Source: Candidatus Desulfaltia sp.
GTDB taxonomy: Bacteria; Desulfobacterota; Desulfobacteria; Desulfobacterales; ETH-SRB1
Assembly: GCA_030656555.1 (NCBI GenBank)
Contig: JAUSPN010000106.1
Span: 72,404-119,334, forward strand
Direction of reading: 5' to 3'
Length of the DNA: 46,931 nucleotides
In this document: in pieces, positions 1 through 8,996 of the stretch
How positions within the stretch are numbered: position 1 is the first letter of the stretch
How the letters are laid out: the number at the start of each line of letters is the position of its first letter
Position numbers and translations under genes: made by a program
The notes under the pieces: generated by a model
Database searches by the model: none
The model's input: only the letters and a program-made list of their open reading frames with translations
Told to the model about the DNA's origin: nothing

Positions 1-469
1 GGAGATGATTATATTAGAGAGGGCAAAAGAGCTGAACATCAAGATTTCTGATTCAGAACTTGATAAAGCTGTTACACGGATTAAGGAAGATTATGATGAT
101 AATGCTTTTGACCAGATTTTACTTGAGCAGGCTGTTTCATACAATTTGTGGGAAAAAGAGCTTGGAAAGCGTTTGCTCATAGAGAAGGTGGTTGAAAGAG
201 AGTTAAAGGAACATGTTGTAATAACTCCTGAAGACATATCGAACCATTATGAAAAACATTATAATAGGCATAACGGGCCATCCGCCCTATCCGGCGCCCC
301 TGATAAGGCAGATGATGATTTAAATAAAATAATCGTAAAAGAGTTGCGCAGAAAAAAGGTGGAAGACGCCTATAAACCATGGATAGAGAATCTTAGAAAA
401 AAATATATGATCGAAATAAACAAAAAAGAGTGGGACAAAATCTCTCAAACAGGTTTGGAATTAAATTAA
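1..469 (+). CDS. SurA N-terminal-domain periplasmic chaperone, 5' end outside window
   Basis: The reading frame is open from the window edge, so the N terminus lies upstream. The visible 154 or so residues are a charged alpha-helical segment. It contains the SurA_N-type helix pattern (DSELDKAVTRIKEDY, then a V-I-T-P-E-D-I-S-N-HYEKHY stretch) and a C-terminal helix ending in IEINKKEW. This pattern is known from SurA/PpiC-family chaperones that bind outer-membrane protein precursors in the periplasm. No rotamase domain is visible before the stop, so this looks like a chaperone-only paralogue. The next gene starts inside its stop codon (TAATG), so the two are translationally coupled. Family assignment is good; the exact role is inferred. 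Confidence 0.7.
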   Translation, partial: EMIILERAKELNIKISDSELDKAVTRIKEDYDDNAFDQILLEQAVSYNLWEKELGKRLLIEKVVERELKEHVVITPEDISNHYEKHYNRHNGPSALSGAPDKADDDLNKIIVKELRRKKVEDAYKPWIENLRKKYMIEINKKEWDKISQTGLELN

Positions 470-1464
470 TGGATAAAAGCATTATAGGAATTGTTAAGCG
501 TTCAGCATGTCGGGCAATATACTGTATTTTGGTTTTAGGTTTTACCTCATTTAATATGGCAGATAGCGCAGAGGTCGTTGATCGTGTGGTAGCTGCTGTT
601 AATGATGATATCATTACGCTTTCCGAATTAAACCAATTTGTCAAACCATATGCGGACAAAATCAAAACACTTGGATATTCTCTTGAGAAGGAACGTGCAA
701 TGCTCTTCAAGATGCGCGATGATATACTCAGCCAGCTTATTGATCAGAAACTTACTGATCAGGAAATAAAACGGTTTAAGATTTCTGTAAGTGAAAAAGA
801 GATTGATGCAGCAGTTGAGCGTATTAAAGAGACAAACTATTATAGCGATGAAGAGCTCAGACAAGAATTGGCCAGACAGGGATTAAACATGGGAGAGCAT
901 CGAAAGAATATAGAGGAGCAGATACTCAGGGCAAAGCTGGTCAATCTTGAAATCAAATCCAAGGTCGTTATTACCGGTCAGGATGTAAAGTTATATTATG
1001 AAGCACACAGCGATAAATATTGCGGAGAGAAAAAATACCATCTCTGGAACATAATTATGAAAACCCCTGCTTTTGCTGATGAAGCAAAGAAGTTTTCAAT
1101 TCAAAAAAGGATGCAGGCTGTGCTTGAAAAATTAAAGGCGGGCCAACCTTTTGAAGAAATGGCTAAATCCTATTCCGAATCTTCAGGAAGCTGGGACCTT
1201 GGATTATTTACAATTAATGAGCTTTCACCACAATTGCAAGAGGCAACAAAAGGATTGGGGGCGGGTGAGTTTACATCTGTGCTTGATACCGATTATGGAT
1301 ATCAGATATTTTATATCTCAAAAGTTGTAGATATTCCTGGAAAATCGCTGGAAGAGGCAACAGCCGAGATAGAAGAAAAGGTTTGGAGACAGATAGTTGA
1401 TGAAAAATTCAGGTCATGGCTTGATGCTCTCCATAAAAAATCTTATATAAAGATAATAAAATAA
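469..1464 (+). CDS. surA: SurA-like periplasmic peptidyl-prolyl cis-trans isomerase
   Basis: A protein of 331 residues. Residues 1-34 form a signal peptide (basic start, hydrophobic CILVLGF core, cleavage near ADSA/EVVD). A SurA_N chaperone region covers about residues 35-180 (VVAAVNDDIITLSELNQ is typical). A PpiC-type rotamase domain follows at about 185-290 (SGSWDLGLFTINELSPQLQ, then DYGYQIFYISKV). SurA escorts unfolded outer-membrane proteins through the periplasm. I chose the ATG at 469 because it overlaps the preceding stop and gives a clean signal peptide. An in-frame GTG at 430 would add residues that spoil it. It is slightly shorter than E. coli SurA, which has two rotamase domains; only one is visible here. 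The gene is followed directly by an inverted-repeat element. Confidence 0.85.
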   Translation: MDKSIIGIVKRSACRAIYCILVLGFTSFNMADSAEVVDRVVAAVNDDIITLSELNQFVKPYADKIKTLGYSLEKERAMLFKMRDDILSQLIDQKLTDQEIKRFKISVSEKEIDAAVERIKETNYYSDEELRQELARQGLNMGEHRKNIEEQILRAKLVNLEIKSKVVITGQDVKLYYEAHSDKYCGEKKYHLWNIIMKTPAFADEAKKFSIQKRMQAVLEKLKAGQPFEEMAKSYSESSGSWDLGLFTINELSPQLQEATKGLGAGEFTSVLDTDYGYQIFYISKVVDIPGKSLEEATAEIEEKVWRQIVDEKFRSWLDALHKKSYIKIIK

Positions 1465-1666
1465 GGTAGCCGTTAACGGCTTGAAACTTGAAATTGGAAA
1501 GTAGAAATTGGGGAGAGATGAAACGAGGTTACGAGTTGGATGTTTACAAACTGGCAGGAGCGTTATCAGATATGGTCTGGCACGACTTTGACAAGTGGAA
1601 CAAAAAGGTTCAGGCCAAATTTCCAATTCCTATTGTCCAGTTTCAACGTTCCGTGAACGGTTACTA
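1465..1666. mobile_element. Inverted-repeat element 1 with four-helix-bundle remnant
   Basis: The two ends (about 1465-1511 and 1615-1666) are imperfect inverted copies. Read inward, both run GTARCCGTTMACGG, then TTGAAACT, then AATTGGAAA. About 100 bp between them encode the start of a four-helix-bundle protein. The element fills the whole gap between the surA-like and rodZ-like genes. Its outer arms share the GTAACCGTTCACGG unit with the elements at 5698 and 12555, which suggests one dispersed family. No transposase is visible, so it would be non-autonomous. Confidence 0.65.
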
Positions 1667-1676
1667 TTATGATTAA
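1518..1676 (+). pseudogene. Truncated four-helix-bundle (S23/IVP-like) protein
   Basis: An ATG follows a GGGGAGAG ribosome-binding site. About 35 residues match the beginning of four-helix-bundle proteins (TIGR02436/S23-like family) as I know them: YELDVYKLAGALSDMVWHDF then DKWNKKVQ. After that the frame runs into the right arm of the inverted-repeat element, and the last 17 codons are repeat-derived. Intact members have about 115-130 residues, so roughly three quarters is missing. The stop lies inside the next gene's start region. It is probably non-functional. Confidence 0.6.
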
Positions 1677-2451
1677 TAAAAATTTTCTTTCATTTGGACA
1701 ATATCTTAGGGCAATACGGACAGAGAAGGGAATCAGCCTTGACGAGATTTCAGAAAAAACCAAGATTAGAATAGACAATCTCCTTCTTGTTGAGAATGAG
1801 GATCATGACAGGCTGCCTTCCGAAGTTTTTGTTAAAGGGTTTTTGCGTGCTTATGCGGAAGCTGTCGGTGTTGATGGAGTTGAGGCTATAAGGCGTTACG
1901 CATCAAGTCTTAATGCTTATCATGCAAATGCAAGGGCAGAAGCAGATTTTGCCGAATTGAGCACAAGGTTTTGGCCTCATTTGCTGCTGTCTCTTGGCGC
2001 GATGATATGTATTATCGCTCTATCTGTTTTTGCGATGTCTGTTTTTCATAGCCCCCTTCAGACCGACAGCCGGGTTAATACTAATGTCCAGACCGATAGC
2101 CAGGTTAATACTAATGCCGGCGAGGATAATAAGACGGGTAAAGATATTGATGACATTGCTTCTAGGGTCGATCATGGCAGTGAGTCAGGCTCTGATTTAG
2201 CCGGCAAACAATCTGAAAAAAGTTTATTGCTTAGTGTCATAGCAATTGAAACAACCTGGATAAAGGTAATAATAGATGGGCAAAAGCCGAAAGAATACAG
2301 CTTGAAACAAGGAGATCGCCTTGAGCTTGAAGCGTCGGCTGGTTTTAATTTATTGGTCGGCAATGCAACAGGTGTTCAATTGATTTTAAATGATAAACCC
2401 ATAGAGGTTCAGGGAAAGAGCGGGCAGGTAGTAAATATCCAGATTCCGTAA
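1669..2451 (+). CDS. RodZ-like membrane protein with N-terminal helix-turn-helix
   Basis: A protein of 260 residues. Residues about 8-75 are a Cro/CI-like helix-turn-helix (HTH_25: LRAIRTEKGISLDEISEKTK, then LPSEVFVKGFLRAYAEAVG). One transmembrane segment lies at about 103-128 (HLLLSLGAMICIIALSVFAM). A low-complexity periplasmic linker with a doubled QTDSxVNTN unit follows, then a C-terminal DUF4115 beta domain (about 185-260). RodZ proteins tie the MreB cytoskeleton to the inner membrane and help set rod shape. In RodZ the HTH contacts MreB rather than DNA. The start codon follows the end of a repeat element by two bases, so no classic ribosome-binding site is visible and expression signals may come from the element. 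Function is inferred from architecture. Confidence 0.75.
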   Translation: MINKNFLSFGQYLRAIRTEKGISLDEISEKTKIRIDNLLLVENEDHDRLPSEVFVKGFLRAYAEAVGVDGVEAIRRYASSLNAYHANARAEADFAELSTRFWPHLLLSLGAMICIIALSVFAMSVFHSPLQTDSRVNTNVQTDSQVNTNAGEDNKTGKDIDDIASRVDHGSESGSDLAGKQSEKSLLLSVIAIETTWIKVIIDGQKPKEYSLKQGDRLELEASAGFNLLVGNATGVQLILNDKPIEVQGKSGQVVNIQIP

Positions 2452-2481
2452 AAAAGCATACGAGGAATTGATAAAGTAATT

Positions 2482-3834
2482 ATGCAAGGTGATCGCAGTA
2501 AAATACTTATTGAAAGCATTAAGAGGCTGCTCAGGCGTGGAGCTGTAGCTAAACTCCTGAAGATTGTGAATAAGGCACATGCGTCAGACCTTTCTATGGT
2601 TTTCCATTCTTTATCACGTTCCAACCAGCGTAAGCTCTTTGGCTTTATAAAAGACATTGAGAAAAAGGGTGAGCTTTTCAGCGAACTCGATGAAGATATT
2701 TTTCTGAATCTTATTGAAGGGATAGATCTGAATCAAGTCGTTGAAATTCTGGATAATATGCCTACTGATGATGTTGCGGATTTGATAGGACGACTGCCTG
2801 AGGAAAAATCCGATACCATACTTGAAAAGATGAAAAAAGAGGGATCCAAAGAGGTTGAGGGCCTCCTTAGTTATGATGATGATACAGCGGGCGGTATCAT
2901 GGTTCCTGATTTTATCGCTTTGAGAGAGGATGTACCCGCCGGTAATGCAATCATGTCCCTGCAAAAAGAACATATGGATGTGGAGATGCCTTTTTATCTT
3001 TATGTCGTGGATGAATACGGCAAGCTGACAGGCGTATGTTCTTTGAGACAGCTTGTGGTGGTTAAGCCTGATACACCACTTAAAGATTTTATGACAACGG
3101 ATGTGTTTGCAGTAAAAACCAACATGGATCAGGAAGAGGTGGCAAAAATTGTTGCTCACTATGATATTCTGGCTGTGCCGGTTGTGGACGAGACAAACAA
3201 GCTGGTAGGTATCGTTACCGTGGATGATGTTATTGATATTATCAGAGAAGAGGCAACAGAAGACATATTGAAAATGGCCGGAGCCGGTGAGGAGTTTGTT
3301 GAAACAAAGTCTGTATTAAAAAGCATAAGAATTCGTCTGCCCTGGCTCTTTGCTTGTTGTATTGGCGGAATAATCGCATCTTTTATTATTAGCCACTTTC
3401 AGGAGAGCTTGAGCAAGGTAGCCTATATTGCGGCATTTATACCCGTTATTATGGGGATGAGTGGTAATATTGGTATTCAGTCCTCCACTATTGTGGTACG
3501 TGGTCTTGCAACAGGTCGTCTTAACGTAAAAGATTTATGGGCTGTTGTTTTTAAGGAGCTCACTATCGGTCTGATTTTGGGCATGGTTTATGGCCTTTTT
3601 ATCGGCCTGGTCGCTCAGGTTCAATATAGCAGAGAGGCGCTCGCTATATCCGTGGCGCTTGCTGTGATCTGTTCCATGTCTCTGGCAGCGCTATCAGGCT
3701 CACTGGCACCCATGCTGTTTGCCAGGTTAAATATGGATCCTGCCGTAGCAACAGGTCCTTTTGTAACAACGGCGATAGATATCATCAGCGTATTTTTGTA
3801 TTTTAATATTGCCGTAACCCTCCTTGGTATATGA
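2482..3834 (+). CDS. mgtE: MgtE-type magnesium transporter
   Basis: A protein of 450 residues with the complete MgtE layout. A helical N domain (about 1-130) contains the DDVADLIGRLPEEK repeat. A pair of CBS domains follows (about 135-260; VCSLRQLVVV, VPVVDETNKLVGIVTVDDV). Five membrane helices cover about 285-450 (LPWLFACCIGGIIASFIISH, then MGMSGNIGIQSSTIVVRGLA, the pore-lining GNxGxQSST region). MgtE is a homodimeric Mg2+ channel in the inner membrane; its cytoplasmic domains close the pore when Mg2+ is plentiful. Length is normal for the family. The stop is four bases before the recO start, so both are probably cotranscribed. Confidence 0.93.
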   Translation: MQGDRSKILIESIKRLLRRGAVAKLLKIVNKAHASDLSMVFHSLSRSNQRKLFGFIKDIEKKGELFSELDEDIFLNLIEGIDLNQVVEILDNMPTDDVADLIGRLPEEKSDTILEKMKKEGSKEVEGLLSYDDDTAGGIMVPDFIALREDVPAGNAIMSLQKEHMDVEMPFYLYVVDEYGKLTGVCSLRQLVVVKPDTPLKDFMTTDVFAVKTNMDQEEVAKIVAHYDILAVPVVDETNKLVGIVTVDDVIDIIREEATEDILKMAGAGEEFVETKSVLKSIRIRLPWLFACCIGGIIASFIISHFQESLSKVAYIAAFIPVIMGMSGNIGIQSSTIVVRGLATGRLNVKDLWAVVFKELTIGLILGMVYGLFIGLVAQVQYSREALAISVALAVICSMSLAALSGSLAPMLFARLNMDPAVATGPFVTTAIDIISVFLYFNIAVTLLGI

Positions 3835-3838
3835 ACGC

Positions 3839-4627
3839 ATGTCAAGCTTCTCCACGCCGGCCATTATGATCCGCTGTATGGATTTTGGAGATTATGATCT
3901 TATAATTACCTTTTTTACATTAAATAAAGGGAAAATTTCTGTAATAGCCAAATCCGCAAAAAAAAGCATAAAACGATTTTCAGGTATTCTTGAGCTCTTT
4001 TCTGTTTTAGACATTGTGTGCAGTACAGGCCGCAGGCCAGGACTTTCTGTTTTACAGGAGGCTGCATTAAAACATCCCTTTGCCGGAATAAGAGCAGATG
4101 TAATAAGGATGGCCTATGCAAGCTACTGGGCGGAACTGATTAATGAATGGATGGAAGAAGGCGGAAGGCAAATCCAGATTTATCATCTGCTTCAGCATGT
4201 TTTATGCGAGCTCGATCTTGGACAAATACCCGGTATGGCTCTTAGCGTCCAGTTCCAGATAAAATTTATGGCCATAGCAGGTCTTTGTCCGAATTTAACC
4301 TGCTGCAGCGGATGCAAGATTGAACTTGAGAAGATGGCAAAAAACGAGGTGGCGTTTGATCTTAAAAAGGGCGGGCTTGTATGTGAAAGGTGTGCGTCTG
4401 GATCGTCACGGCAGATATCTCTTTCAAAAGGGACTATAAAGCAGCTTCTCTGGATCAAAAGCGTAGATTTGGATAAGGCTAGCAGGATCAAGTTTTCCAG
4501 CCGGGCTTTAAAAGAGGGTCTGGGATTTATGGAAATGTTTGTGCCTTATCATTTGGGGAAGGAACCGCGGAGCCTTGCTTTTTTGCGTCAGATAAGACAA
4601 GAGCAGGGATTAAAGGGCAAGGATTAA
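3839..4627 (+). CDS. recO: DNA repair protein RecO
   Basis: About 262 residues. The N-terminal OB fold is visible (MIRCMDFGDYDLIITFFTLN, KGKISVIAKSAKK), followed by the helical region and a zinc motif. The zinc motif has two cysteine clusters, CCSGC near residue 155 and CERC near 185. RecO works with RecR and RecF to load RecA on SSB-coated single-stranded DNA. I prefer the ATG at 3839 over an in-frame TTG fifteen bases upstream that would overlap mgtE. Length fits the family. It is followed after eight bases by the sugar-kinase gene, consistent with one transcript. Confidence 0.9.
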   Translation: MSSFSTPAIMIRCMDFGDYDLIITFFTLNKGKISVIAKSAKKSIKRFSGILELFSVLDIVCSTGRRPGLSVLQEAALKHPFAGIRADVIRMAYASYWAELINEWMEEGGRQIQIYHLLQHVLCELDLGQIPGMALSVQFQIKFMAIAGLCPNLTCCSGCKIELEKMAKNEVAFDLKKGGLVCERCASGSSRQISLSKGTIKQLLWIKSVDLDKASRIKFSSRALKEGLGFMEMFVPYHLGKEPRSLAFLRQIRQEQGLKGKD

Positions 4628-4635
4628 GGGGAAAA

Positions 4636-5694
4636 ATGGATATGCATAGTATAAGAGGTATTCTGGAAGCAGGCCGGATTGAAGCATCTGCGCCGTGCAG
4701 AATCGATATGGGGGGAACCCTGGATATCAGCACATTTTATTATCCGCTCAGACATCTTTCACCATGCACCTTCAACATAGCGGTGAATTTAAGAACCAGG
4801 GTCCGTCTTTTCCCTTATAAAGAAGGGATCGTAAAGATTTCTTCAAGGGGTTTTAAAAGCGCAAAATATTCTTCAGACAAAACCCCTTTTAATCATCCTT
4901 TAGGGCTTATGTTTGCGATTGCGGCCTATTTTGGGGCTGAAGGCGTACATATTGATATTGACTCGTCATCGCCTCCTCGCAGCGCTCTGGGAGGCTCATC
5001 TGCGGCTGCAGTTGCTCTTATTGCTGCGTTTTCAAAGCTCGATCAAAAGCAAACAGCCGGTCTTGGGTCAAGGCAAAAAATTGCGCTGCTTGCGCATGCT
5101 CTTGAAGAAAGTGTTGCAGGCGTGCCGTGCGGTCTTCAGGATCAGCTTGCTGCTGTCTATGGAGGAGTTAATGCATGGTACTGGCCGGCTCTAATTAAGG
5201 GGTGCTCTTTCAGGAAGAGAACTATCGCCGGGAAAACTTTTCATAAAAACTTAAACAAGCATCTCCTTCTTGCATATTGCGGAATTCCCCATGAATCCAA
5301 GAATATTAACACAAGGTGGGTTGAGCAGTTTGTTTCCGGAAAATACCGCAAACTCTGGGCAGAGATAATCGCATGCACACAAAGGTTTAGCGACGCTCTT
5401 TTTGAAAGAAACTTTAAAAAAGCCTGCGCTTCAATGAATATAGAAACAGCTATAAGGAGAAAAATGACGCCCGACGTGCTTGATGACATGGGAGCAAAGC
5501 TCGTTGATTCGGCTGTTAAAAACAGATGCGGCGCAAGATTTACAGGAGCCGGCGGCGGCGGCTGTATCTGGGCGATAGGCGAGATTGATGATATTGACAG
5601 ATTAAAGAATATTTGGGAAAAGACTCTTTTGAGCAGAAAAGATGCGTGTCTGCTTGATGTGGATATTGATTCCAAAGGGTTGGTGGTTAATTAG
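4636..5694 (+). CDS. GHMP-family kinase, similar to heptose-7-phosphate kinases
   Basis: A protein of 352 residues. It begins with an APCRIDMGGTLDIST motif typical of sugar kinases of this superfamily. The glycine/serine-rich ATP loop is PPRSALGGSSAAAVALI (about residues 112-128), and the C-terminal motif is GARFTGAGGGGCIWAI (about 299-314). These three motifs define GHMP kinases (galactokinase, homoserine, mevalonate and phosphomevalonate kinases). The RIDMGGT form resembles D-glycero-alpha-D-manno-heptose-7-phosphate and fucose/arabinose kinases. The substrate cannot be fixed from sequence alone. It lies directly downstream of recO, and an inverted-repeat element occupies the downstream gap. 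Confidence 0.8.
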   Translation: MDMHSIRGILEAGRIEASAPCRIDMGGTLDISTFYYPLRHLSPCTFNIAVNLRTRVRLFPYKEGIVKISSRGFKSAKYSSDKTPFNHPLGLMFAIAAYFGAEGVHIDIDSSSPPRSALGGSSAAAVALIAAFSKLDQKQTAGLGSRQKIALLAHALEESVAGVPCGLQDQLAAVYGGVNAWYWPALIKGCSFRKRTIAGKTFHKNLNKHLLLAYCGIPHESKNINTRWVEQFVSGKYRKLWAEIIACTQRFSDALFERNFKKACASMNIETAIRRKMTPDVLDDMGAKLVDSAVKNRCGARFTGAGGGGCIWAIGEIDDIDRLKNIWEKTLLSRKDACLLDVDIDSKGLVVN

Positions 5695-5697
5695 CAG

Positions 5698-5951
5698 GTA
5701 ACCGTTCACGGTTTACAGTTAACGGTTCACGGTTGAAAAAAACAGTAGGTAGAGGAGAATTATGGGGTCCTCTTTTGAAGATTTAGAAGTCTGGAAAAAA
5801 TCTTGTAGGTTATCAGTACATCTTTATAAATTATTGGTAACAGTTTATGATTTGCAGTTACCGGTTAACCGTAAACAGGTAACCGTTTTAAATCGTTGCA
5901 TAGTTCATTGAAAAAACCGTGAACTGTGAACCGACAACCGTAAATGGTTAC
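5698..5951. mobile_element. Inverted-repeat element 2 with four-helix-bundle remnant
   Basis: The left arm (about 5698-5740) and right arm (about 5909-5951) are inverted copies made of repeated ACGGTTYAC units, bounded by GTAACC ends and poly-A next to the core. A further group of the same units lies near 5865-5885. The core holds a short ORF for the first helix of a four-helix-bundle protein. It fills the gap between the sugar-kinase gene and glyQ and belongs to the same family as the elements at 1465 and 12555. Confidence 0.7.
5762..5911 (+). pseudogene. Truncated four-helix-bundle protein, 49 codons
   Basis: An ATG at 5762 follows AGAGGAGAATT, a good ribosome-binding site. The first 24 residues (SSFEDLEVWKKSCRLSVHLY then KLL) match the conserved start of S23-like four-helix-bundle proteins. 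The rest is translated from repeat units and stops at 5911 in the right arm. It is not the same sub-family as the remnant at 1518, so two different members of the protein family sit in arms of the same repeat type. Being too short to form the bundle, it is probably a relic. Confidence 0.6.
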
Positions 5952-5992
5952 ATCATTAGTGTATTTAACAAAAGGTAAATCAAGGGGAATAA

Positions 5993-6877
5993 ATGTATTT
6001 TCAGGAAGTAATACTATCATTGCAGAAGTTCTGGGCGCGCAAAGGATGCACGCTGATTCAGCCTTATGACATCGAGGTCGGCGCAGGGACATTTCACCCT
6101 GCAACGCTTCTTAAGGTTCTTGGTCCTGAGCCCTGGAATGCGGCTTATGTACAGCCTTCCAGGCGCCCTACAGACGGCCGTTATGGTGAAAATCCTAATC
6201 GATTACAGCATTATTATCAGTTTCAGGTAATACTCAAGCCATCTCCGGTTGATGTGCAGAAAAAGTACCTCCAGAGTTTGAAGGTTCTCGGCATTGATTC
6301 TCTTGATCACGATATAAGGTTTGTTGAAGACGACTGGGAATCGCCGACTCTTGGAGCATCCGGTCTTGGATGGGAAGTATGGCTGGATGGCATGGAGATC
6401 ACTCAATTTACATATTTTCAATTTGCAGGCAGTATAGAGCTCCATCCTGTTTCAGTGGAGCTTACTTATGGCCTGGAACGCATTGCCATGTATCTTCAGT
6501 GTGTAGATAATGTGTATGATTTGAAATGGAACAACAAGATAACTTATGGAGATGTATATCACCAGCAGGAAGTAGAACAGTCAACATATAATTTTGAAAA
6601 GGCAGACGTGGATATGCTCCTGGACCTTTTCAACAAATACGAAAATGAAGCCATGCAAACGATTAAAAGACCGCTCATTCTTCCTGCTTATGAATATTGC
6701 CTGAAATGTTCACACACATTTAACCTTCTCGATGCCCGCGGAGCGATCAGCGTAACAGAGAGGACCGGTTATATTGCACGGATAAGAAATATCGCCAGGG
6801 CTTGCGCGGAAGAGTATCTGAAACAGCGGGAAGCCATGGGTTTTCCATTAATGCGTAATTTTAGTAACCAGGGATAA
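5993..6877 (+). CDS. glyQ: Glycyl-tRNA synthetase alpha subunit
   Basis: A protein of 294 residues with the near-invariant start [20 protein letters not shown], then [18 protein letters not shown] and [20 protein letters not shown]. These are the class II catalytic motifs of the bacterial alpha2beta2 glycyl-tRNA synthetase. The alpha subunit forms glycyl-adenylate and works only with the beta subunit, encoded next. An AGGGGAAT ribosome-binding site lies just ahead of the ATG. Length is typical. The leader contains the end of an inverted-repeat element, so its native promoter region has been altered or lies further upstream. Confidence 0.97.
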   Translation: MYFQEVILSLQKFWARKGCTLIQPYDIEVGAGTFHPATLLKVLGPEPWNAAYVQPSRRPTDGRYGENPNRLQHYYQFQVILKPSPVDVQKKYLQSLKVLGIDSLDHDIRFVEDDWESPTLGASGLGWEVWLDGMEITQFTYFQFAGSIELHPVSVELTYGLERIAMYLQCVDNVYDLKWNNKITYGDVYHQQEVEQSTYNFEKADVDMLLDLFNKYENEAMQTIKRPLILPAYEYCLKCSHTFNLLDARGAISVTERTGYIARIRNIARACAEEYLKQREAMGFPLMRNFSNQG

Positions 6878-6879
6878 AC

Positions 6880-8958
6880 ATGGACACTTTTTTACTTGAG
6901 ATAGGTACAGAGGAGATTCCTGCCGGTTATATTGAACCGGCTTTGAGGAGCCTTTCAGCGCTGATTTTACAAAGAATGGATGATGCGCGCATCGAACATG
7001 GCAAGGCCAGAACTTTTGGAACGCCAAGAAGGCTTGCAGTGGAGGTTGCGAATGTTGCCGGCAAGCAGAAGCGCCTGGCGGTCGAGATCACAGGGCCTCC
7101 TGAAAGAATCGCTTTTGATGAAGATAACAGGCCGACTTTAGCTGCAAAGAAATTTGCCGAGAAGTTAGGGATTTCCGTTAATAGTTTAACAATCAAGGAT
7201 ACAAAAAAAGGCCGGTATTTATGCGCAAAAAAAACAGAAGAAGGCCTTGCCACAAGCACACTTCTTAAAAACATTTTGCCTGATGTGATTTTGTCCATTC
7301 CGTTTCCGAAAACAATGAAATGGGCGGATTTAGCTATTGAGTTTGCAAGACCGATACATTCGATCATGGCCATCTTAGGAGACAAGGTTGTCCCGTTTGT
7401 TTTGGGCAATGTAAAAAGCAGCAGATATATTTTTGGGCACAGTTTTATGAGCCCGGGGAGAATCAGGCTTTCCAAACCAGATGAATATATTGAAATCCTG
7501 CGTTCTAACTATGTGTTAATTGATCCGGAAGAAAGAAAAAAACAGATTGTACTCGGCATCGATAAAGCAGCCGGCGATTGCGGAGGCAGGGCTTTGCAGG
7601 ATGATGAACTCGTTGACATTGTAGCCAACCTTGTTGAATATCCGGCTGTTGTGGCAGGTGGTTTTGATAAGGAATTTCTTGAGCTTCCACGTGAGATATT
7701 AATTACAGCCATGCGGGAGCACCAGAAGTATTTTGCCGTAATTGATAAAGAAAACAATCTAATGCCAAATTTTATTGCTGTGAACAATACATTGGCAAGA
7801 GATATGTCGCTGGTTACAAAGGGGCATGAAAGGGTACTCAGAGCCAGGCTTAAAGATGCTCAATTCTTTTACAAAAGCGATGCAGATAGACCCTTTGAAG
7901 ATTCAGTAGAAAAATTAAAAAGGGTTCTTTTCCAAGCCGGACTTGGGACTGTGCATGATAAGGTAATAAGGGTCCAAAAACTTGCCGGATATTTGGCAGA
8001 GGCTGCAAATTTTGATTCGGATTTTAAACAAAATGTATTGAGAGCCGCCTATTTGTGCAAGGCTGATCTTGTCAGCCAGGTTGTTGTTGAGTTTCCAAAG
8101 CTGCAAGGGGTGATGGGAAGGGTTTATGCTGCTGCTGCCGGAGAACCGGATGAGGTGGCATCTGCTATAGAAGAGTATTATCGGCCAACATATTCCGGCG
8201 GCCGGCTTCCTGAAACAGAAACAGGCGCAATTTTAGCCATTGCCGACAAGATCGATTCCATTTGCGGTTGTTTCATAACAGGATTGATTCCGACCGGCGC
8301 TTCAGATCCATATGCTCTTCGGCGTCAGGGAATAGGCATTATCCAGATAATGCTTGATAAGAATTTTTCATTTCAATTGAGCCGTCTGATTGAAAAAAGC
8401 GTAACATTATTCGGCAAGCAAAATAATGATGAAATTAAGGAAAGCGTTTATATGTTTTTGCAAAACAGGATTGCCAATCTTTTATCTGAGCAAGGATTTT
8501 TAAAAGATGTTATAGCAGCCACTATTTCTGTTGCTGCAGATAATGTGCCTGATGTCTGGAGCAGAGCGAGCGCTTTGCAAAAACTTAAAGCCAAGCCGGA
8601 TTTTGAACCCTTAGCTGTTACTTTTAAGCGTGTTGTCAATATAATAAAAAAATCCGGCGATTTTAAAGCAAAAAATATTGATGAAAGTCTGTTTGAGCAT
8701 GAATGCGAAGCTGTTTTATTTGCTGACTATAAAAAAATTAAGAAAAAGGTGCTTGATGATCTTGACAAGGGATTATTTGAACGAGCCCTTTTTGATATAG
8801 CTTTATTGCGTGATTCTGTTGATGCTTTTTTTGACGGGGTAATGGTAATGGCGGAAGATTCGAGCATACGAAACAACAGGCTTTCTTTGCTAAAACAGAT
8901 TGAAGAACTATTTAGATTGTTTGCCGACTTTTCAAAAATTTCAACCAGGGAAAGCTAA
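6880..8958 (+). CDS. glyS: Glycyl-tRNA synthetase beta subunit
   Basis: A protein of 692 residues that starts with LLEIGTEEIPAGYIEPAL, the signature opening of GlyS. Internal landmarks are PKTMKWADLAIEFARPIHSI, an HD-like segment (ITAMREHQKYFAV), and DPYALRRQGIGIIQI. The C terminus is an anticodon-binding domain of the DALR type (NRLSLLKQIEELF). It binds tRNA-Gly and completes the alpha2beta2 enzyme. It begins two bases after glyQ stops, so both are one operon. Length and motifs are normal. Confidence 0.97.
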   Translation: MDTFLLEIGTEEIPAGYIEPALRSLSALILQRMDDARIEHGKARTFGTPRRLAVEVANVAGKQKRLAVEITGPPERIAFDEDNRPTLAAKKFAEKLGISVNSLTIKDTKKGRYLCAKKTEEGLATSTLLKNILPDVILSIPFPKTMKWADLAIEFARPIHSIMAILGDKVVPFVLGNVKSSRYIFGHSFMSPGRIRLSKPDEYIEILRSNYVLIDPEERKKQIVLGIDKAAGDCGGRALQDDELVDIVANLVEYPAVVAGGFDKEFLELPREILITAMREHQKYFAVIDKENNLMPNFIAVNNTLARDMSLVTKGHERVLRARLKDAQFFYKSDADRPFEDSVEKLKRVLFQAGLGTVHDKVIRVQKLAGYLAEAANFDSDFKQNVLRAAYLCKADLVSQVVVEFPKLQGVMGRVYAAAAGEPDEVASAIEEYYRPTYSGGRLPETETGAILAIADKIDSICGCFITGLIPTGASDPYALRRQGIGIIQIMLDKNFSFQLSRLIEKSVTLFGKQNNDEIKESVYMFLQNRIANLLSEQGFLKDVIAATISVAADNVPDVWSRASALQKLKAKPDFEPLAVTFKRVVNIIKKSGDFKAKNIDESLFEHECEAVLFADYKKIKKKVLDDLDKGLFERALFDIALLRDSVDAFFDGVMVMAEDSSIRNNRLSLLKQIEELFRLFADFSKISTRES

Positions 8959-8996
8959 CCGTTTTGACTTATTAAAAAATATTAAGGTTTGTACCC

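Noticed and set aside
2060-2125. Doubled QTDSxVNTN segment in the RodZ-like gene as a sign of misassembly
   Set aside because: A short in-frame repeat in a linker is common and the frame stays intact.
4913-5194. 93-codon ORF inside the GHMP kinase gene
   Set aside because: Another frame of a well-supported gene; leucine-rich low-complexity translation.
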